DNA from: ZC4RG42 sp036676355
Lineage (GTDB): Bacteria > Pseudomonadota > Gammaproteobacteria > Burkholderiales > SG8-39
Reading direction: 5' to 3'
Assembly (NCBI GenBank): GCA_036676355.1
Contig: JAKFDA010000054.1
Location: 1-64,000 of the forward strand
DNA: 64,000 bases
Shown in pieces: positions 24,812-32,637 of the stretch (positions are counted from its first letter, which is position 1; each line of letters starts with the position of its first letter). A model generated the notes under the pieces. The model was given only the letters and a program-made list of their open reading frames with translations. It ran no database searches and was not told the origin of the DNA. Made by a program: the position numbers and the translations under genes.

Positions 24812-25240
24812 ATGCTGAAGGAATTTCGGGAATTCGCGATCAAGGGCAACGTCATGGATCTCGCCGTCGGCGTGATCATCGGCGCGGCCTTCGGCAAGAT
24901 TGTCGACTCGGTGGTGAACGATCTCGTCATGCCGATCGTCGGCCGCTTCACCGGCGGGCTCGACTTCTCCAATTACTTTATTGCCCTCAAGGAAATCCCG
25001 CCTGGGGTGCCGAACAATCTGGCGGCATTGAAAGCGGCGGGCGTGCCGGTCTTCGCCTACGGCAGCTTTATCACCGTCGCGCTCAATTTCGTGATCCTCG
25101 CCTTCATCATCTTTCTGATGGTCAAGTGGATCAATAAGCTCAAGCGCGAAGCGCCGCCCGAAGTGGCTGCGCAACCGGCGCCCGCCGAGGAAGTGCTGCT
25201 GTTGCGCGAGATTCGCGACGAACTCAGGCGGCCGGTCTAG
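24812..25240 (+). CDS. mscL: Large-conductance mechanosensitive channel
   Basis: 142 residues. 'MLKEFREFAIKGNVMDLAVGVIIGAAFGKIV' begins the protein (amphipathic S1 plus TM1 pore helix); TM2 is 'VALNFVILAFIIFLMVKWINKL', and a cytoplasmic acidic helix with 'VLLLREIRDEL' ends it. It opens at near-lytic membrane tension to release solutes. A GGAAGGAG ribosome site is 7 bp upstream. It appears monocistronic. Confidence 0.97.
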   Translation: MLKEFREFAIKGNVMDLAVGVIIGAAFGKIVDSVVNDLVMPIVGRFTGGLDFSNYFIALKEIPPGVPNNLAALKAAGVPVFAYGSFITVALNFVILAFIIFLMVKWINKLKREAPPEVAAQPAPAEEVLLLREIRDELRRPV

Positions 25241-25328
25241 ACTTGGGAAGGGTCGATCGTTGAGGAATTCCGATCCGGCTTATTGGCGTAGGACCTAAGG
25301 GGCTTCGGACGGGTTGAGTACTGTCGTG

Positions 25329-25377
25329 CCTCGCCCGCACCTACGTCCACTCGCGATCCGCCTCGCCGCTTAATGAG
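25329..25377. repeat. Diverged relative of the 6.4-kb element, overlapping the hemL stop
   Basis: Bases 25348-25377 match 6508-6537 at 25 of 30 positions (both contain CACTCGCGA, CCTCG and CGCTTAAT), and similarity continues more weakly to 25329. The TTA of CGCTTAAT is the complement of the hemL TAA stop codon (25370-25372). The rest of the 25241-25328 gap holds nothing recognisable. A partial or decayed copy of a short repeat family is the simplest reading. Confidence 0.45.
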
Positions 25378-26659
25378 CCTGCGCCAGCCCGCGGAAGGCT
25401 TCGTCGGCCGCCGCAAGCGTCGCCTCGATTTGCAGCGCGCCGTGCGCGGCCGAAACGAAGCCCGCCTCGTAAGCGGACGGCGCAAGGTAGATGCCGCGTT
25501 CCAGCATGGCGTGAAAGAAGCGATTGAAGGTCGCCGTGTCCGATTGCATCACTTCGGCGTACGAGGTCGGAGGTGTCTCGCGAAAGTACATGCCGAACAT
25601 GCTGCCGACGCTGGCGGCGCTGAATGCGATGTCCCGCTTCACCGCGATCGCCTGCAGTCCGTCGGCCAGCTTGCGTGTCGTCGCCGCCAGTGCTTCGTGA
25701 AAGCCGGGCACCAGCACGCGCTGCAGTGTCGTGAGTCCGGCGATGACCGCGACCGGGTTGCCCGATAACGTGCCGGCTTGGTAAACCGATCCCAGCGGCG
25801 CGATCGCCTGCATGATTTCGCGCCGCCCGCCGAAGGCGCCGACCGGCATGCCGCCGCCGATCACCTTGCCGAGCGTGACGAGATCGGCATCGACGCCATA
25901 CAAACCCTGCGCGCCGCGCGGGTGCACGCGGAAGCCGCACATCACTTCATCGAAAATCAGCACCGCGCCGTGTTGCGTGCAAAGCGCGCGCAGCGTCTGC
26001 AAAAACGCCTGCGTCGCCGGCACGAGGTTCATATTGCCGGCCACCGGCTCGACGATCACTGCGGCGATTTCGCCGCCGTATTGCCGGAACGCCTCTTCGA
26101 GTTGAGCGCAGTCGTTGTATGACAGCACCATGGTGTAACCCGCGACTTCAGGTGGAATGCCGCTCGAACTGGGCTGGCCCAAGGTCAACAGGCCGGAGCC
26201 CGCTTTGACCAGCAGCGAGTCGGCGTGGCCGTGATAACAACCTTCGAATTTGATGATGCGATGCCGGCCGGTGTAACCGCGCGCCAGGCGCAGTGCGCTC
26301 ATGGTCGCTTCGGTGCCCGAACTCACCAGTCGCACCAGATCCATGTTGGGCACGCTGCGACACAGCAACTCGGCAATCTCGGCTTCGAGTTCGGTCGGTG
26401 CGCCGAAGGACAAACCGTCGCGCGCCTTGGCACAGACGGCTTCCACGATGTCCGGATGGGCATGGCCGAGGATTAGCGGCCCCCATGAGCCGACGTAATC
26501 GATGTAGCGTTTGCCGTCGGCATCCCAGAAATAGGCACCCTCGCCGCGCGCAAAAAATATCGGCGTGCCGCCCACGGCGCGAAAAGCGCGCACCGGCGAA
26601 TTCACCCCGCCGGGGATGACCCGCTGCGCGCGGGCAAAAAGTTCTTCGTTACGAGTCAT
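25370..26659 (-). CDS. hemL: Glutamate-1-semialdehyde 2,1-aminomutase
   Basis: 429 residues. PLP enzyme making 5-aminolevulinate in the C5 haem pathway. The Schiff-base Lys265 is in 'VTLGKVIGGGMPVGAFGG', and other motifs are 'NSPVRAFRAVGGTP', 'LVSSGTEATMSALRLARG' and 'IFDEVMCGFR'. Length is normal. The ATG overlaps the thiE stop by 4 bp, giving a thiD-thiE-hemL operon, an order recurrent in Betaproteobacteria. Confidence 0.98.
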   Translation of the reverse strand: MTRNEELFARAQRVIPGGVNSPVRAFRAVGGTPIFFARGEGAYFWDADGKRYIDYVGSWGPLILGHAHPDIVEAVCAKARDGLSFGAPTELEAEIAELLCRSVPNMDLVRLVSSGTEATMSALRLARGYTGRHRIIKFEGCYHGHADSLLVKAGSGLLTLGQPSSSGIPPEVAGYTMVLSYNDCAQLEEAFRQYGGEIAAVIVEPVAGNMNLVPATQAFLQTLRALCTQHGAVLIFDEVMCGFRVHPRGAQGLYGVDADLVTLGKVIGGGMPVGAFGGRREIMQAIAPLGSVYQAGTLSGNPVAVIAGLTTLQRVLVPGFHEALAATTRKLADGLQAIAVKRDIAFSAASVGSMFGMYFRETPPTSYAEVMQSDTATFNRFFHAMLERGIYLAPSAYEAGFVSAAHGALQIEATLAAADEAFRGLAQAH

Positions 26660-27279
26660 TGGGAAAACAGTCGAGTGAAGTCGCGCGCGCGCTGTTCGAC
26701 GTCGGGCGCGTCGAAAAGAGCGCTGATGACGGCGGTCGCATGCGCGCCGGCGTGGATGAGGGGGAGCGCATTGTCGAGCGTGATACCGCCGATGGCGACG
26801 GCCGGCAGTCTGACCGAGGCGGCGGCCTGATTGAACAATTCGAGCGGCGCGCGGATCGCGCCCGGTTTGGTGGACGAGACGTACATGGCGCCGAATGCGA
26901 CGTGGTCGGCGCCGCGGTCACGCGCTTCGATCGCCAGGTCAAGGCGGTTGTAACAGGAGGCGCCGAGCAGCTTGTCCGGACCGAGGCGGTGGCGCGCGGC
27001 GGCCAAGTCGCCGTCCTCACCCCCCAGATGCAAGCCGTCTGCGTCGACGGCGAGGGCGATTTCGAGATCGTCGTTGACGATCAGCGGCACGCCCGCGATC
27101 CGGCAAATGCGCTGTAAAGCGAGCGCCTGCTCGCGACGAACCGGAGCGCTAGCGGACTTGTTCCGGTACTGCACGATGGCGGCACCGCCGTTCAGCGCGT
27201 CCTGCACCAGCGCAATCAGGCGTTCGGTGTCCGGTTCGTCCGGGGTAATGGCGTAAAGGCCGCGCGGCAGCATGGTCAC
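26656..27279 (-). CDS. thiE: Thiamine-phosphate synthase
   Basis: 207 residues from a GTG (27279) with AGGAGG 7 bp upstream; an ATG two codons later is possible. ThiE joins HMP-PP and the thiazole phosphate to form thiamine phosphate. TIM-barrel motifs: 'AIVQYRNKSA', 'LIVNDDLEIALAVDADGLHLGGED', split as 'LIVNDDLEIAL' and 'ADGLHLGGEDGD', and 'VAIGGITLDNA'. Overlaps thiD and hemL by 4 bp each. Confidence 0.95.
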   Translation of the reverse strand: MTMLPRGLYAITPDEPDTERLIALVQDALNGGAAIVQYRNKSASAPVRREQALALQRICRIAGVPLIVNDDLEIALAVDADGLHLGGEDGDLAAARHRLGPDKLLGASCYNRLDLAIEARDRGADHVAFGAMYVSSTKPGAIRAPLELFNQAAASVRLPAVAIGGITLDNALPLIHAGAHATAVISALFDAPDVEQRARDFTRLFSQ

Positions 27280-28124
27280 GCTTCATCCTCCTGATCCGGC
27301 GCGGCATTGTCGTTCGGTTCGCGCGCCCAGAAAAAACGATCGGGAATGTACTGACCCATCCCGGGGCGGAACGCGGCGGCGAGCGTTTGCCAGGTGTATT
27401 CCTGTGCTTCGCGCACGGCTTCCGGCAGATCGAGCCCGTTGGCGAGGGCGGCGGCAATCGCCGAAGCGAGCGTGCAGCCGGAACCGTGATAACTGCCGGG
27501 CAGGCGATCCCATTGATCGGTGCGCACCACGCCGCCCGCCTCGTACAGGGTGTTGGTCACCTGCGGCGTGTTTTCGTGGGTGCCGGTAATGAGCACATAA
27601 CTCGCGCCCAGATCGAGCAGGCGATCGGCGCACTCGTCCAGGTCCGGTTCGTCGTCGCCATCTTCATCCGCGATGGCCAAACGCCGTGCTTCGACACTAT
27701 TGGGCGTCAGGATCGTCGTATGCGGGATAAGCAGTTCGCGGATGGCGTCGATCAGATCTTCGTTAGCCAGTTCGTCGCCGCGACCCGAGGCAAGGACCGG
27801 ATCAAGGACGACCGGCACATCCGGATAGTCGGCCAGCACTTCGGCGATCACGGCAGCGTTCTCGACGCTGCCGATCATGCCGATCTTGAAGGCCGACACC
27901 GCCATGTCCTCGAGAATCATGCGGGCCTGATCGTTCACCCATTCCGAATCGATGGCCTGCACATCCTCAACGCCGGCCGTGTCCTGCACCGTAATGGCGG
28001 TCAGCACGGAAAGCGCATGGCAGCCCATGGAGGACAGGGTCAGCAGATCGGCCTGAATGCCCGCGCCGCCACTGGGGTCGCTCGCGGCGAAGGTCAGCAC
28101 GATGGGCGGCAGGGGAGCGGACAT
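27276..28124 (-). CDS. thiD: Hydroxymethylpyrimidine/phosphomethylpyrimidine kinase
   Basis: 282 residues. ThiD phosphorylates HMP and HMP-P for thiamine synthesis. Ribokinase-fold motifs: 'TFAASDPSGGAGIQADL', 'KIGMIGS', 'VVLDPVLASGRGDEL' and 'GSGCTLASAIAAAL'. It starts the thiD-thiE-hemL operon. The 112-bp upstream region lacks the CTGAGA element of a TPP riboswitch. Length is normal. Confidence 0.96.
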   Translation of the reverse strand: MSAPLPPIVLTFAASDPSGGAGIQADLLTLSSMGCHALSVLTAITVQDTAGVEDVQAIDSEWVNDQARMILEDMAVSAFKIGMIGSVENAAVIAEVLADYPDVPVVLDPVLASGRGDELANEDLIDAIRELLIPHTTILTPNSVEARRLAIADEDGDDEPDLDECADRLLDLGASYVLITGTHENTPQVTNTLYEAGGVVRTDQWDRLPGSYHGSGCTLASAIAAALANGLDLPEAVREAQEYTWQTLAAAFRPGMGQYIPDRFFWAREPNDNAAPDQEDEA

Positions 28125-28236
28125 GGTTTCCTAAGGGGAGAAACGGCGCGATTGCACCGGTGCTGCAGGCCGCGAGCGTCCACATCGACGCAAGCACGCG
28201 GTAAGATCGACGCATTTTAGCGAGTTTTGACACGTA

Positions 28237-28422
28237 ATGACCGAAACAGCCCAAACCTATAAGACATGGATGTGCCTCATCTGCGGATGGATCTACGACG
28301 AAGAAACCGGTCTGCCCGAAGAAGGCATCGCGCCCGGCACACGCTGGGAAGATGTGCCGTTGAACTGGACCTGCCCCGAATGCGGCGCGCGCAAGGATGA
28401 TTTCGAAATGGTCGAGGTCTGA
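28237..28422 (+). CDS. Rubredoxin (first of two in tandem)
   Basis: 61 residues. Small mononuclear-iron electron carrier; iron ligands are Cys13/Cys16 ('MCLICGWIY') and Cys46/Cys49 ('TCPECGARK'). Length and the 'GIAPGTRWEDVP' loop are typical. It is divergent from thiD and followed after 16 bp by a second rubredoxin. A TAAGAT box near 28202-28207 may be its -10. Partner enzyme unknown; alkane hydroxylases, rubrerythrin-like or oxidative-stress proteins are candidates. Confidence 0.96.
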   Translation: MTETAQTYKTWMCLICGWIYDEETGLPEEGIAPGTRWEDVPLNWTCPECGARKDDFEMVEV

Positions 28423-28438
28423 GGCGCAGCGTCTCGAC

Positions 28439-28630
28439 ATGACCGATACCCTGCCCGTACCGCCGTATCGCACCTGGATGTGCCAGGTCTGCGGCTGGCT
28501 TTATGAAGAGGCCGCGGGCCTGCCCGAGGCCGGCATTGCGCCCGGCACACGCTGGGAAGACGTGCCGGCGGATTTCACCTGTCCCGAATGCGGGGCCCCC
28601 AAGCAAGACTTCGAAGTCGTCGATTTCTGA
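28439..28630 (+). CDS. Rubredoxin (second of two in tandem)
   Basis: 63 residues. Iron ligands Cys15/Cys18 and Cys48/Cys51. It matches the first rubredoxin at about 38 of 54 aligned residues (about 70 percent), so the pair arose by duplication but has diverged. ATG 28439 chosen for agreement with the first copy. It is followed by a GTCGCG/CGCGAC hairpin (28633-28651) without a T-run, then 280 bp before pilG. Confidence 0.95.
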   Translation: MTDTLPVPPYRTWMCQVCGWLYEEAAGLPEAGIAPGTRWEDVPADFTCPECGAPKQDFEVVDF

Positions 28631-28651
28631 CTGTCGCGTGTTCTGCGCGAC

Positions 28652-28930
28652 GGCGATTGCATGAGATGACGCGCGATGCCCATTCGGGCGTCTCGTGTAC
28701 CCGCCGCGGCGCTTCGGCACCGCTTCCCCACCCCCATTCGTGCGCCGCCGGTTCGTCGCATTCACCTGATGCGCGACGCGTTACCGCTCGATACCTCAGA
28801 AACCGCGTTAAAAAGTTGGCCGAACGTGCGAATTTCCAATAGCCCCACGGCTAAGGCTCGTGCTTATATGTCCGGACAAGCCCCCAGCCGACCGGCTGCC
28901 ATCGGGCGCACAAGAGGAAAGTAGAACAAG
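28652..28930. other. Intergenic region upstream of the Pil-Chp operon
   Basis: Open frames here are short and have no recognisable product. It should hold the pilG promoter. I see no convincing -35/-10 pair and no c-di-GMP riboswitch consensus. AGGAAA at 28916-28921 is the likely ribosome site of pilG. Confidence 0.5.
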
Positions 28931-29326
28931 GTGAGCGAAACGGTGATTCTTTCCGGCGTCAAGGTCATGGTGATCGACGATAGCAACACCATTCGTCGCA
29001 GCGCAGAGATCTTTCTCGCGCAGGCCGGCTGCCAAGTCATCCTGGCCGAGGACGGCTTCGATGCGTTATCCAAGATCACCGATCACCAGCCCAACCTGAT
29101 CTTCTGCGACATCATGATGCCGCGGCTGGACGGCTACCAGACCTGCGCGTTGATCAAGAAGAATGCGCGCTTTTCCGCCACCCCGGTCATCATGCTGTCG
29201 TCCAAGGACGGACTGTTCGACCGTGCACGCGGTCGCATGGTCGGCTCGGACGAATATCTCACCAAGCCCTTTACCAAGGACAGTTTGCTTAAAACGGTCG
29301 GCGCGCACGCGACGGCCCGCGTTTGA
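28931..29326 (+). CDS. pilG: Twitching-motility response regulator PilG
   Basis: 131 residues from a GTG. Single CheY-like receiver: acidic pair in 'VMVIDDSNTIRRSAE', phosphoacceptor Asp in 'IFCDIMMPRLDGYQT', and Lys in 'YLTKPFTKD'. In the Pil-Chp system PilG promotes pilus extension and cAMP production. First gene of pilG-pilH-pilI-pilJ-chpA, 13 bp from pilH. No output domain is present, as expected. Confidence 0.95.
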   Translation: MSETVILSGVKVMVIDDSNTIRRSAEIFLAQAGCQVILAEDGFDALSKITDHQPNLIFCDIMMPRLDGYQTCALIKKNARFSATPVIMLSSKDGLFDRARGRMVGSDEYLTKPFTKDSLLKTVGAHATARV

Positions 29327-29339
29327 TTAGGACACCATC

Positions 29340-29714
29340 ATGGCTATACATAAAATTCTCGTCGTTGACGATTCCCCCACCGATCGCCAGTTTCTGCTGG
29401 AGACGCTGGCTAAGCAGGGTTATCAGGTCGTGACCGCGGAAAGCGGGCAGGAGGCGATCGCCAAGGCCAAGAGCGAAGGCCCGGACCTCATCCTGATGGA
29501 TGTGGTGATGCCCGGCCTCAATGGTTATCAGGCCACGCGCAGCATTACGCGCGATGACGCGACCAAGGACATTCCGGTGATCATATGCACCAGCAAGGGT
29601 GCCGAGACGGACAAAATCTGGGGCATGCGCCAGGGCGCCATCGACTATCTGGTCAAGCCCATCGATCCTACGCAATTGCTGGCGAAAATCGCCGGCATTC
29701 ACAACGCGGCCTGA
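29340..29714 (+). CDS. pilH: Twitching-motility response regulator PilH
   Basis: 124 residues. Second CheY-like receiver: 'ILVVDDSPTDRQFLLETL', phosphoacceptor Asp in 'LILMDVVMPGLNGYQA', Lys in 'YLVKPIDP'. PilH acts as a phosphate sink or promotes PilT-driven retraction in Pseudomonas. AGGACACC is a modest ribosome site. Placement between pilG and pilI is canonical. Confidence 0.95.
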   Translation: MAIHKILVVDDSPTDRQFLLETLAKQGYQVVTAESGQEAIAKAKSEGPDLILMDVVMPGLNGYQATRSITRDDATKDIPVIICTSKGAETDKIWGMRQGAIDYLVKPIDPTQLLAKIAGIHNAA

Positions 29715-29725
29715 GCGCAGCTGTC

Positions 29726-30235
29726 ATGGCGCGCAAGGTCAGCCTACGCGAGTTTCAGCAGGCACTGGTTCGTCGCCTGAATGAGGCGCAGACCAGCGAA
29801 GCCGTAAGCGCCCGGCTGGGCGTACAGGTGGGCGGCGAGTTGTGGCTGATTCGACTGGAGGAAGCGGGTGAGGTCATCCCGCCTCCGGCCATCGCACCGG
29901 TGCCGCTGACGCGGCCCTGGTTTCGCGGTTTGACCAATATCCGCGGCAATCTCTATACGGTCGTCGATCTTGCCTCCTTTCACGGCGGCGAGCCGACGCC
30001 GCAGACGGCCGATACCCGCCTGCTGCTGGTGGGTGAGCGCTATGGCATCAACACGGCTTTGCTGGTCCATCGCATGTTGGGACTCCGCCATGTGCAGCAG
30101 CTCGAATTGCAGTCGGAGGACGGCGAGCGTCCGTGGGAAGCGGCACGGTACGTCGATCGAGAGGGCAAGTTGTGGCGCGAACTCGAAATGAGCGCGCTGG
30201 TTTACCACAACGATTTCTTACAGTCGGCCGCCTGA
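29726..30235 (+). CDS. pilI: CheW-like adaptor PilI
   Basis: 169 residues. CheW-domain coupling protein linking the receptor PilJ to the kinase ChpA. Typical block 'FRGLTNIRGNLYTVVDLASF' and 'LLLVGERYGINTALLVHRMLG'. ATG 29726 lies 11 bp after pilH; upstream in-frame sequence overlaps pilH and was excluded. Confidence 0.92.
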   Translation: MARKVSLREFQQALVRRLNEAQTSEAVSARLGVQVGGELWLIRLEEAGEVIPPPAIAPVPLTRPWFRGLTNIRGNLYTVVDLASFHGGEPTPQTADTRLLLVGERYGINTALLVHRMLGLRHVQQLELQSEDGERPWEAARYVDREGKLWRELEMSALVYHNDFLQSAA

Positions 30236-30267
30236 CGGCCGCTTTACCGGAAAGCAGCGGGGGGCAT

Positions 30268-32442
30268 ATGGCAATCAATTGGAGCGCGCTGAACTTCGGC
30301 TTCGGCAAAAGCCGAACCACACCTGAGGGACCATCCATCGGCTCTCACACTGTTGCCGATGCGTTTGGCTCGACGGCGAACAAGCTGCCCCTCATCGGTC
30401 GCAGAAGCTTCCGCTCGCAGATGCAAGTGCTCGGTGTCGCGCTGACCGGGCTGGTTGTCCTCATTGTTGCGCTCGGGTGGTATTCGATCCGCACGGCGAC
30501 GCAGGGCACGGCCTACGTGTCGACTGCGGGCCAGATGCGAACCCTTTCGCAGCAGATTTCGAACGAAGCGCAGCAGGGTCTGCAAGGGAACGCCGACGCG
30601 TTTCCGCGCCTGAAAGCGGGGCGCGATGAGTTCGGTTCGTTGCTGGCGACGCTGAACAACGGCGGACTCGTGGCGGGTACCGAGGTGCCCGCGGCGCCCG
30701 CCGGCGTGCGTCCTGCGCTCGATAAGGTCGTGAGCTTGTGGAAAGCCAGCGACAAGAACACCGGGTTGATGCTGCAACAGCAGAAAAACCTGGTGCAGCT
30801 CGGCACCGCGGTGCGCGCCATCAACAGCAACAACGCGACCTTGCTGGATCTGGCGGAACAAGTCGCTGCGGCCAAAGTCGGCGGCGAGTCGACCGCACAG
30901 GAAACGTCAGCGTCCGGTCAATTGGTGATGCTGACGCAGCGGATGGCGAAGAATGCCAACGCGCTGCTCGCGGCGAACGAGATCGACCCCGAAGTGACCT
31001 TTCTACTGGGCAAGGATTCGAACACGTTTCGCGAAATCCTCGCCGGCCTGAAGAATGGCAGCGACACACTCCGCCTTCCTCCCACGCGCGATGCCGATAC
31101 GCTGCAACGCTTGACGGAACTGGAAAAGGCGTTTGGGGAGTATCGCGAGTCGGTCAGTACGATTATGGGCAGTCTGCTCACCCTGGTGGATGCCAAGCGA
31201 GCCGGCCGTCAGGTGGTGCTCGATTCGGACAACCTGCTGAAAGCAACGGAAGAACTGGAGCAGAGCTTCCAGAGCAACCTCGGTAGCCGCGTCTACGTCT
31301 TTACCGCGATTGCCGTCGCCGGCCTGCTCGTCATCGGCGTGGTGCTGCTGATGATCAAGGCTTATCGCGACGACAACGAACGCCGTACCGCGGCGCAGGT
31401 GCAGTTGCGCGAGAGCGCGGAACACTTGCGCGGAGAAGCCGAAGAGCACAACAAGGCCAACCAGGAGGCGATTCTGCGGCTGATGAACGAGATGGGCAGC
31501 CTCGCGGACGGCGATTTGACCGTGCAGGCAACGGTGACCGAGGACATCACCGGTGCGATTGCCGACTCGGTGAACTACACGATTGAAGAACTTCGCGTGC
31601 TGGTCGGGCGGATCAACAGCACGGCGGCACAGGTGACGAGCGCAACGGAATCCGCGGCACAAACGTCCGCCCGCCTGCTGCAAGCCGCCGAGCGACAATC
31701 GAAGGAGATTCAGGAAGCCGGTTCTTCGGTGCTGGAAATGGCGCGCGCGATTAACGATGTGTCCGCCAGCGCTTCGCAGTCGGTGAACGTTGCGCGCCAG
31801 TCGCTGGCCGCTGCACAGAAGGGCCAGGAGGCGGTGCAGAACTCCATCGCCGGCATGAACGACATTCGCGATCAGATACAAGAGACCGCGAAACGTATCA
31901 AGCGACTGGGCGAGTCATCGCAGGAGATCGGTGAAATCGTTGAACTGATTTCCGACATTACCGAACAGACCAACGTGCTGGCGTTGAACGCGGCGATACA
32001 GGCCGCATCCGCCGGTGAAGCAGGCCGCGGTTTCACGGTGGTTGCGGAAGAAGTGCAGCGCCTCGCGGAACGTTCCGCCGAGGCGACGAAGCAGATCGGC
32101 GCGATTGTGAAGACCATTCAGACCGACACGCAGGATGCGGTTTCGGCCATGGAGAAAAGCACGCGGGGGGTGGTCGACGGGGCGAAGTTGTCCGATGCCG
32201 CCGGTCAGGCGCTGGGCGAGATCGGCGACGTGTCGCAGCGGCTGGCCTCGCTGATTGAAGACATTTCCGTGACCACGCATACGCAGGCGCAAGCGGCCGG
32301 TAACGTCGCCTCGACCATGGAAGACATTCTGGCGGTGACCAAGCAGACCACGGAAGGCACCAAGCAAACGGCGGTATCGGTCGGTCAGCTCGCCAAACTG
32401 GCGCAGGAACTGAAGGGTTCGGTCGCCAACTTCAAGATCTGA
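30268..32442 (+). CDS. pilJ: Methyl-accepting chemotaxis protein PilJ
   Basis: 724 residues. TM1 at 52-74, periplasmic domain with two PilJ-type repeats ('STAGQMRTLSQQISNEAQQG' and 'QLVMLTQRMAKNANALLAAN'), TM2 at about 342-363, HAMP region, then a long methyl-accepting coiled coil whose hairpin tip is around 566-600 ('EQTNVLALNAAIQAASAGEA'). It senses surface contact or pili and controls ChpA. A ribosome-like AGCAGCGGGG is upstream of ATG 30268. It is 195 bp from chpA, with a palindromic element in the gap. Confidence 0.95.
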   Translation: MAINWSALNFGFGKSRTTPEGPSIGSHTVADAFGSTANKLPLIGRRSFRSQMQVLGVALTGLVVLIVALGWYSIRTATQGTAYVSTAGQMRTLSQQISNEAQQGLQGNADAFPRLKAGRDEFGSLLATLNNGGLVAGTEVPAAPAGVRPALDKVVSLWKASDKNTGLMLQQQKNLVQLGTAVRAINSNNATLLDLAEQVAAAKVGGESTAQETSASGQLVMLTQRMAKNANALLAANEIDPEVTFLLGKDSNTFREILAGLKNGSDTLRLPPTRDADTLQRLTELEKAFGEYRESVSTIMGSLLTLVDAKRAGRQVVLDSDNLLKATEELEQSFQSNLGSRVYVFTAIAVAGLLVIGVVLLMIKAYRDDNERRTAAQVQLRESAEHLRGEAEEHNKANQEAILRLMNEMGSLADGDLTVQATVTEDITGAIADSVNYTIEELRVLVGRINSTAAQVTSATESAAQTSARLLQAAERQSKEIQEAGSSVLEMARAINDVSASASQSVNVARQSLAAAQKGQEAVQNSIAGMNDIRDQIQETAKRIKRLGESSQEIGEIVELISDITEQTNVLALNAAIQAASAGEAGRGFTVVAEEVQRLAERSAEATKQIGAIVKTIQTDTQDAVSAMEKSTRGVVDGAKLSDAAGQALGEIGDVSQRLASLIEDISVTTHTQAQAAGNVASTMEDILAVTKQTTEGTKQTAVSVGQLAKLAQELKGSVANFKI

Positions 32443-32449
32443 TACACGT

Positions 32450-32607
32450 CGAGAGCATGATGCTGCGCCGAAGCGCGATGGAGTGCGGGCATCTCCGCGG
32501 TTTCGGAGTGACAAGGCGAGCGGTGGATCCGATCGCAGTCGGATCCTGGTTTCGCGGTGCATGGTGCGGTGGAAAGCGACACCCGTCGTTCTCCGTACAT
32601 GCTCTCG
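32450..32607. repeat. Palindromic intercistronic element between pilJ and chpA
   Basis: Ends are a perfect 10-bp inverted repeat CGAGAGCATG (32450-32459) and CATGCTCTCG (32598-32607). Inside are two nested hairpins: CTCCG/CGGAG (32493-32497 with 32504-32508) and GGATCCGA/TCGGATCC (32525-32532 with 32539-32546, 6-base loop), plus GGTGCATGGTGC near 32556-32567. No coding sign. It looks like a REP/ERIC-type or MITE-type repeat, or a structured RNA segment within the operon. Confidence 0.6.
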
Positions 32608-32637
32608 CGTGCACAAACTAGATAAGGTGTTGCAGGA

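Noticed and set aside
28125..28236. TPP riboswitch before thiD
   Set aside because: Neither the CTGAGA element nor the conserved P4/P5 thiamine-box bases are present.
28633..28651. Hairpin after the second rubredoxin as a terminator
   Set aside because: A 6-bp stem without a T-run; recorded only as a possible structure.
28652..28930. c-di-GMP riboswitch before pilG
   Set aside because: No GEMM core consensus (AGGGCAAACC or GGACGCAAAGC-like) was found on the sense strand.
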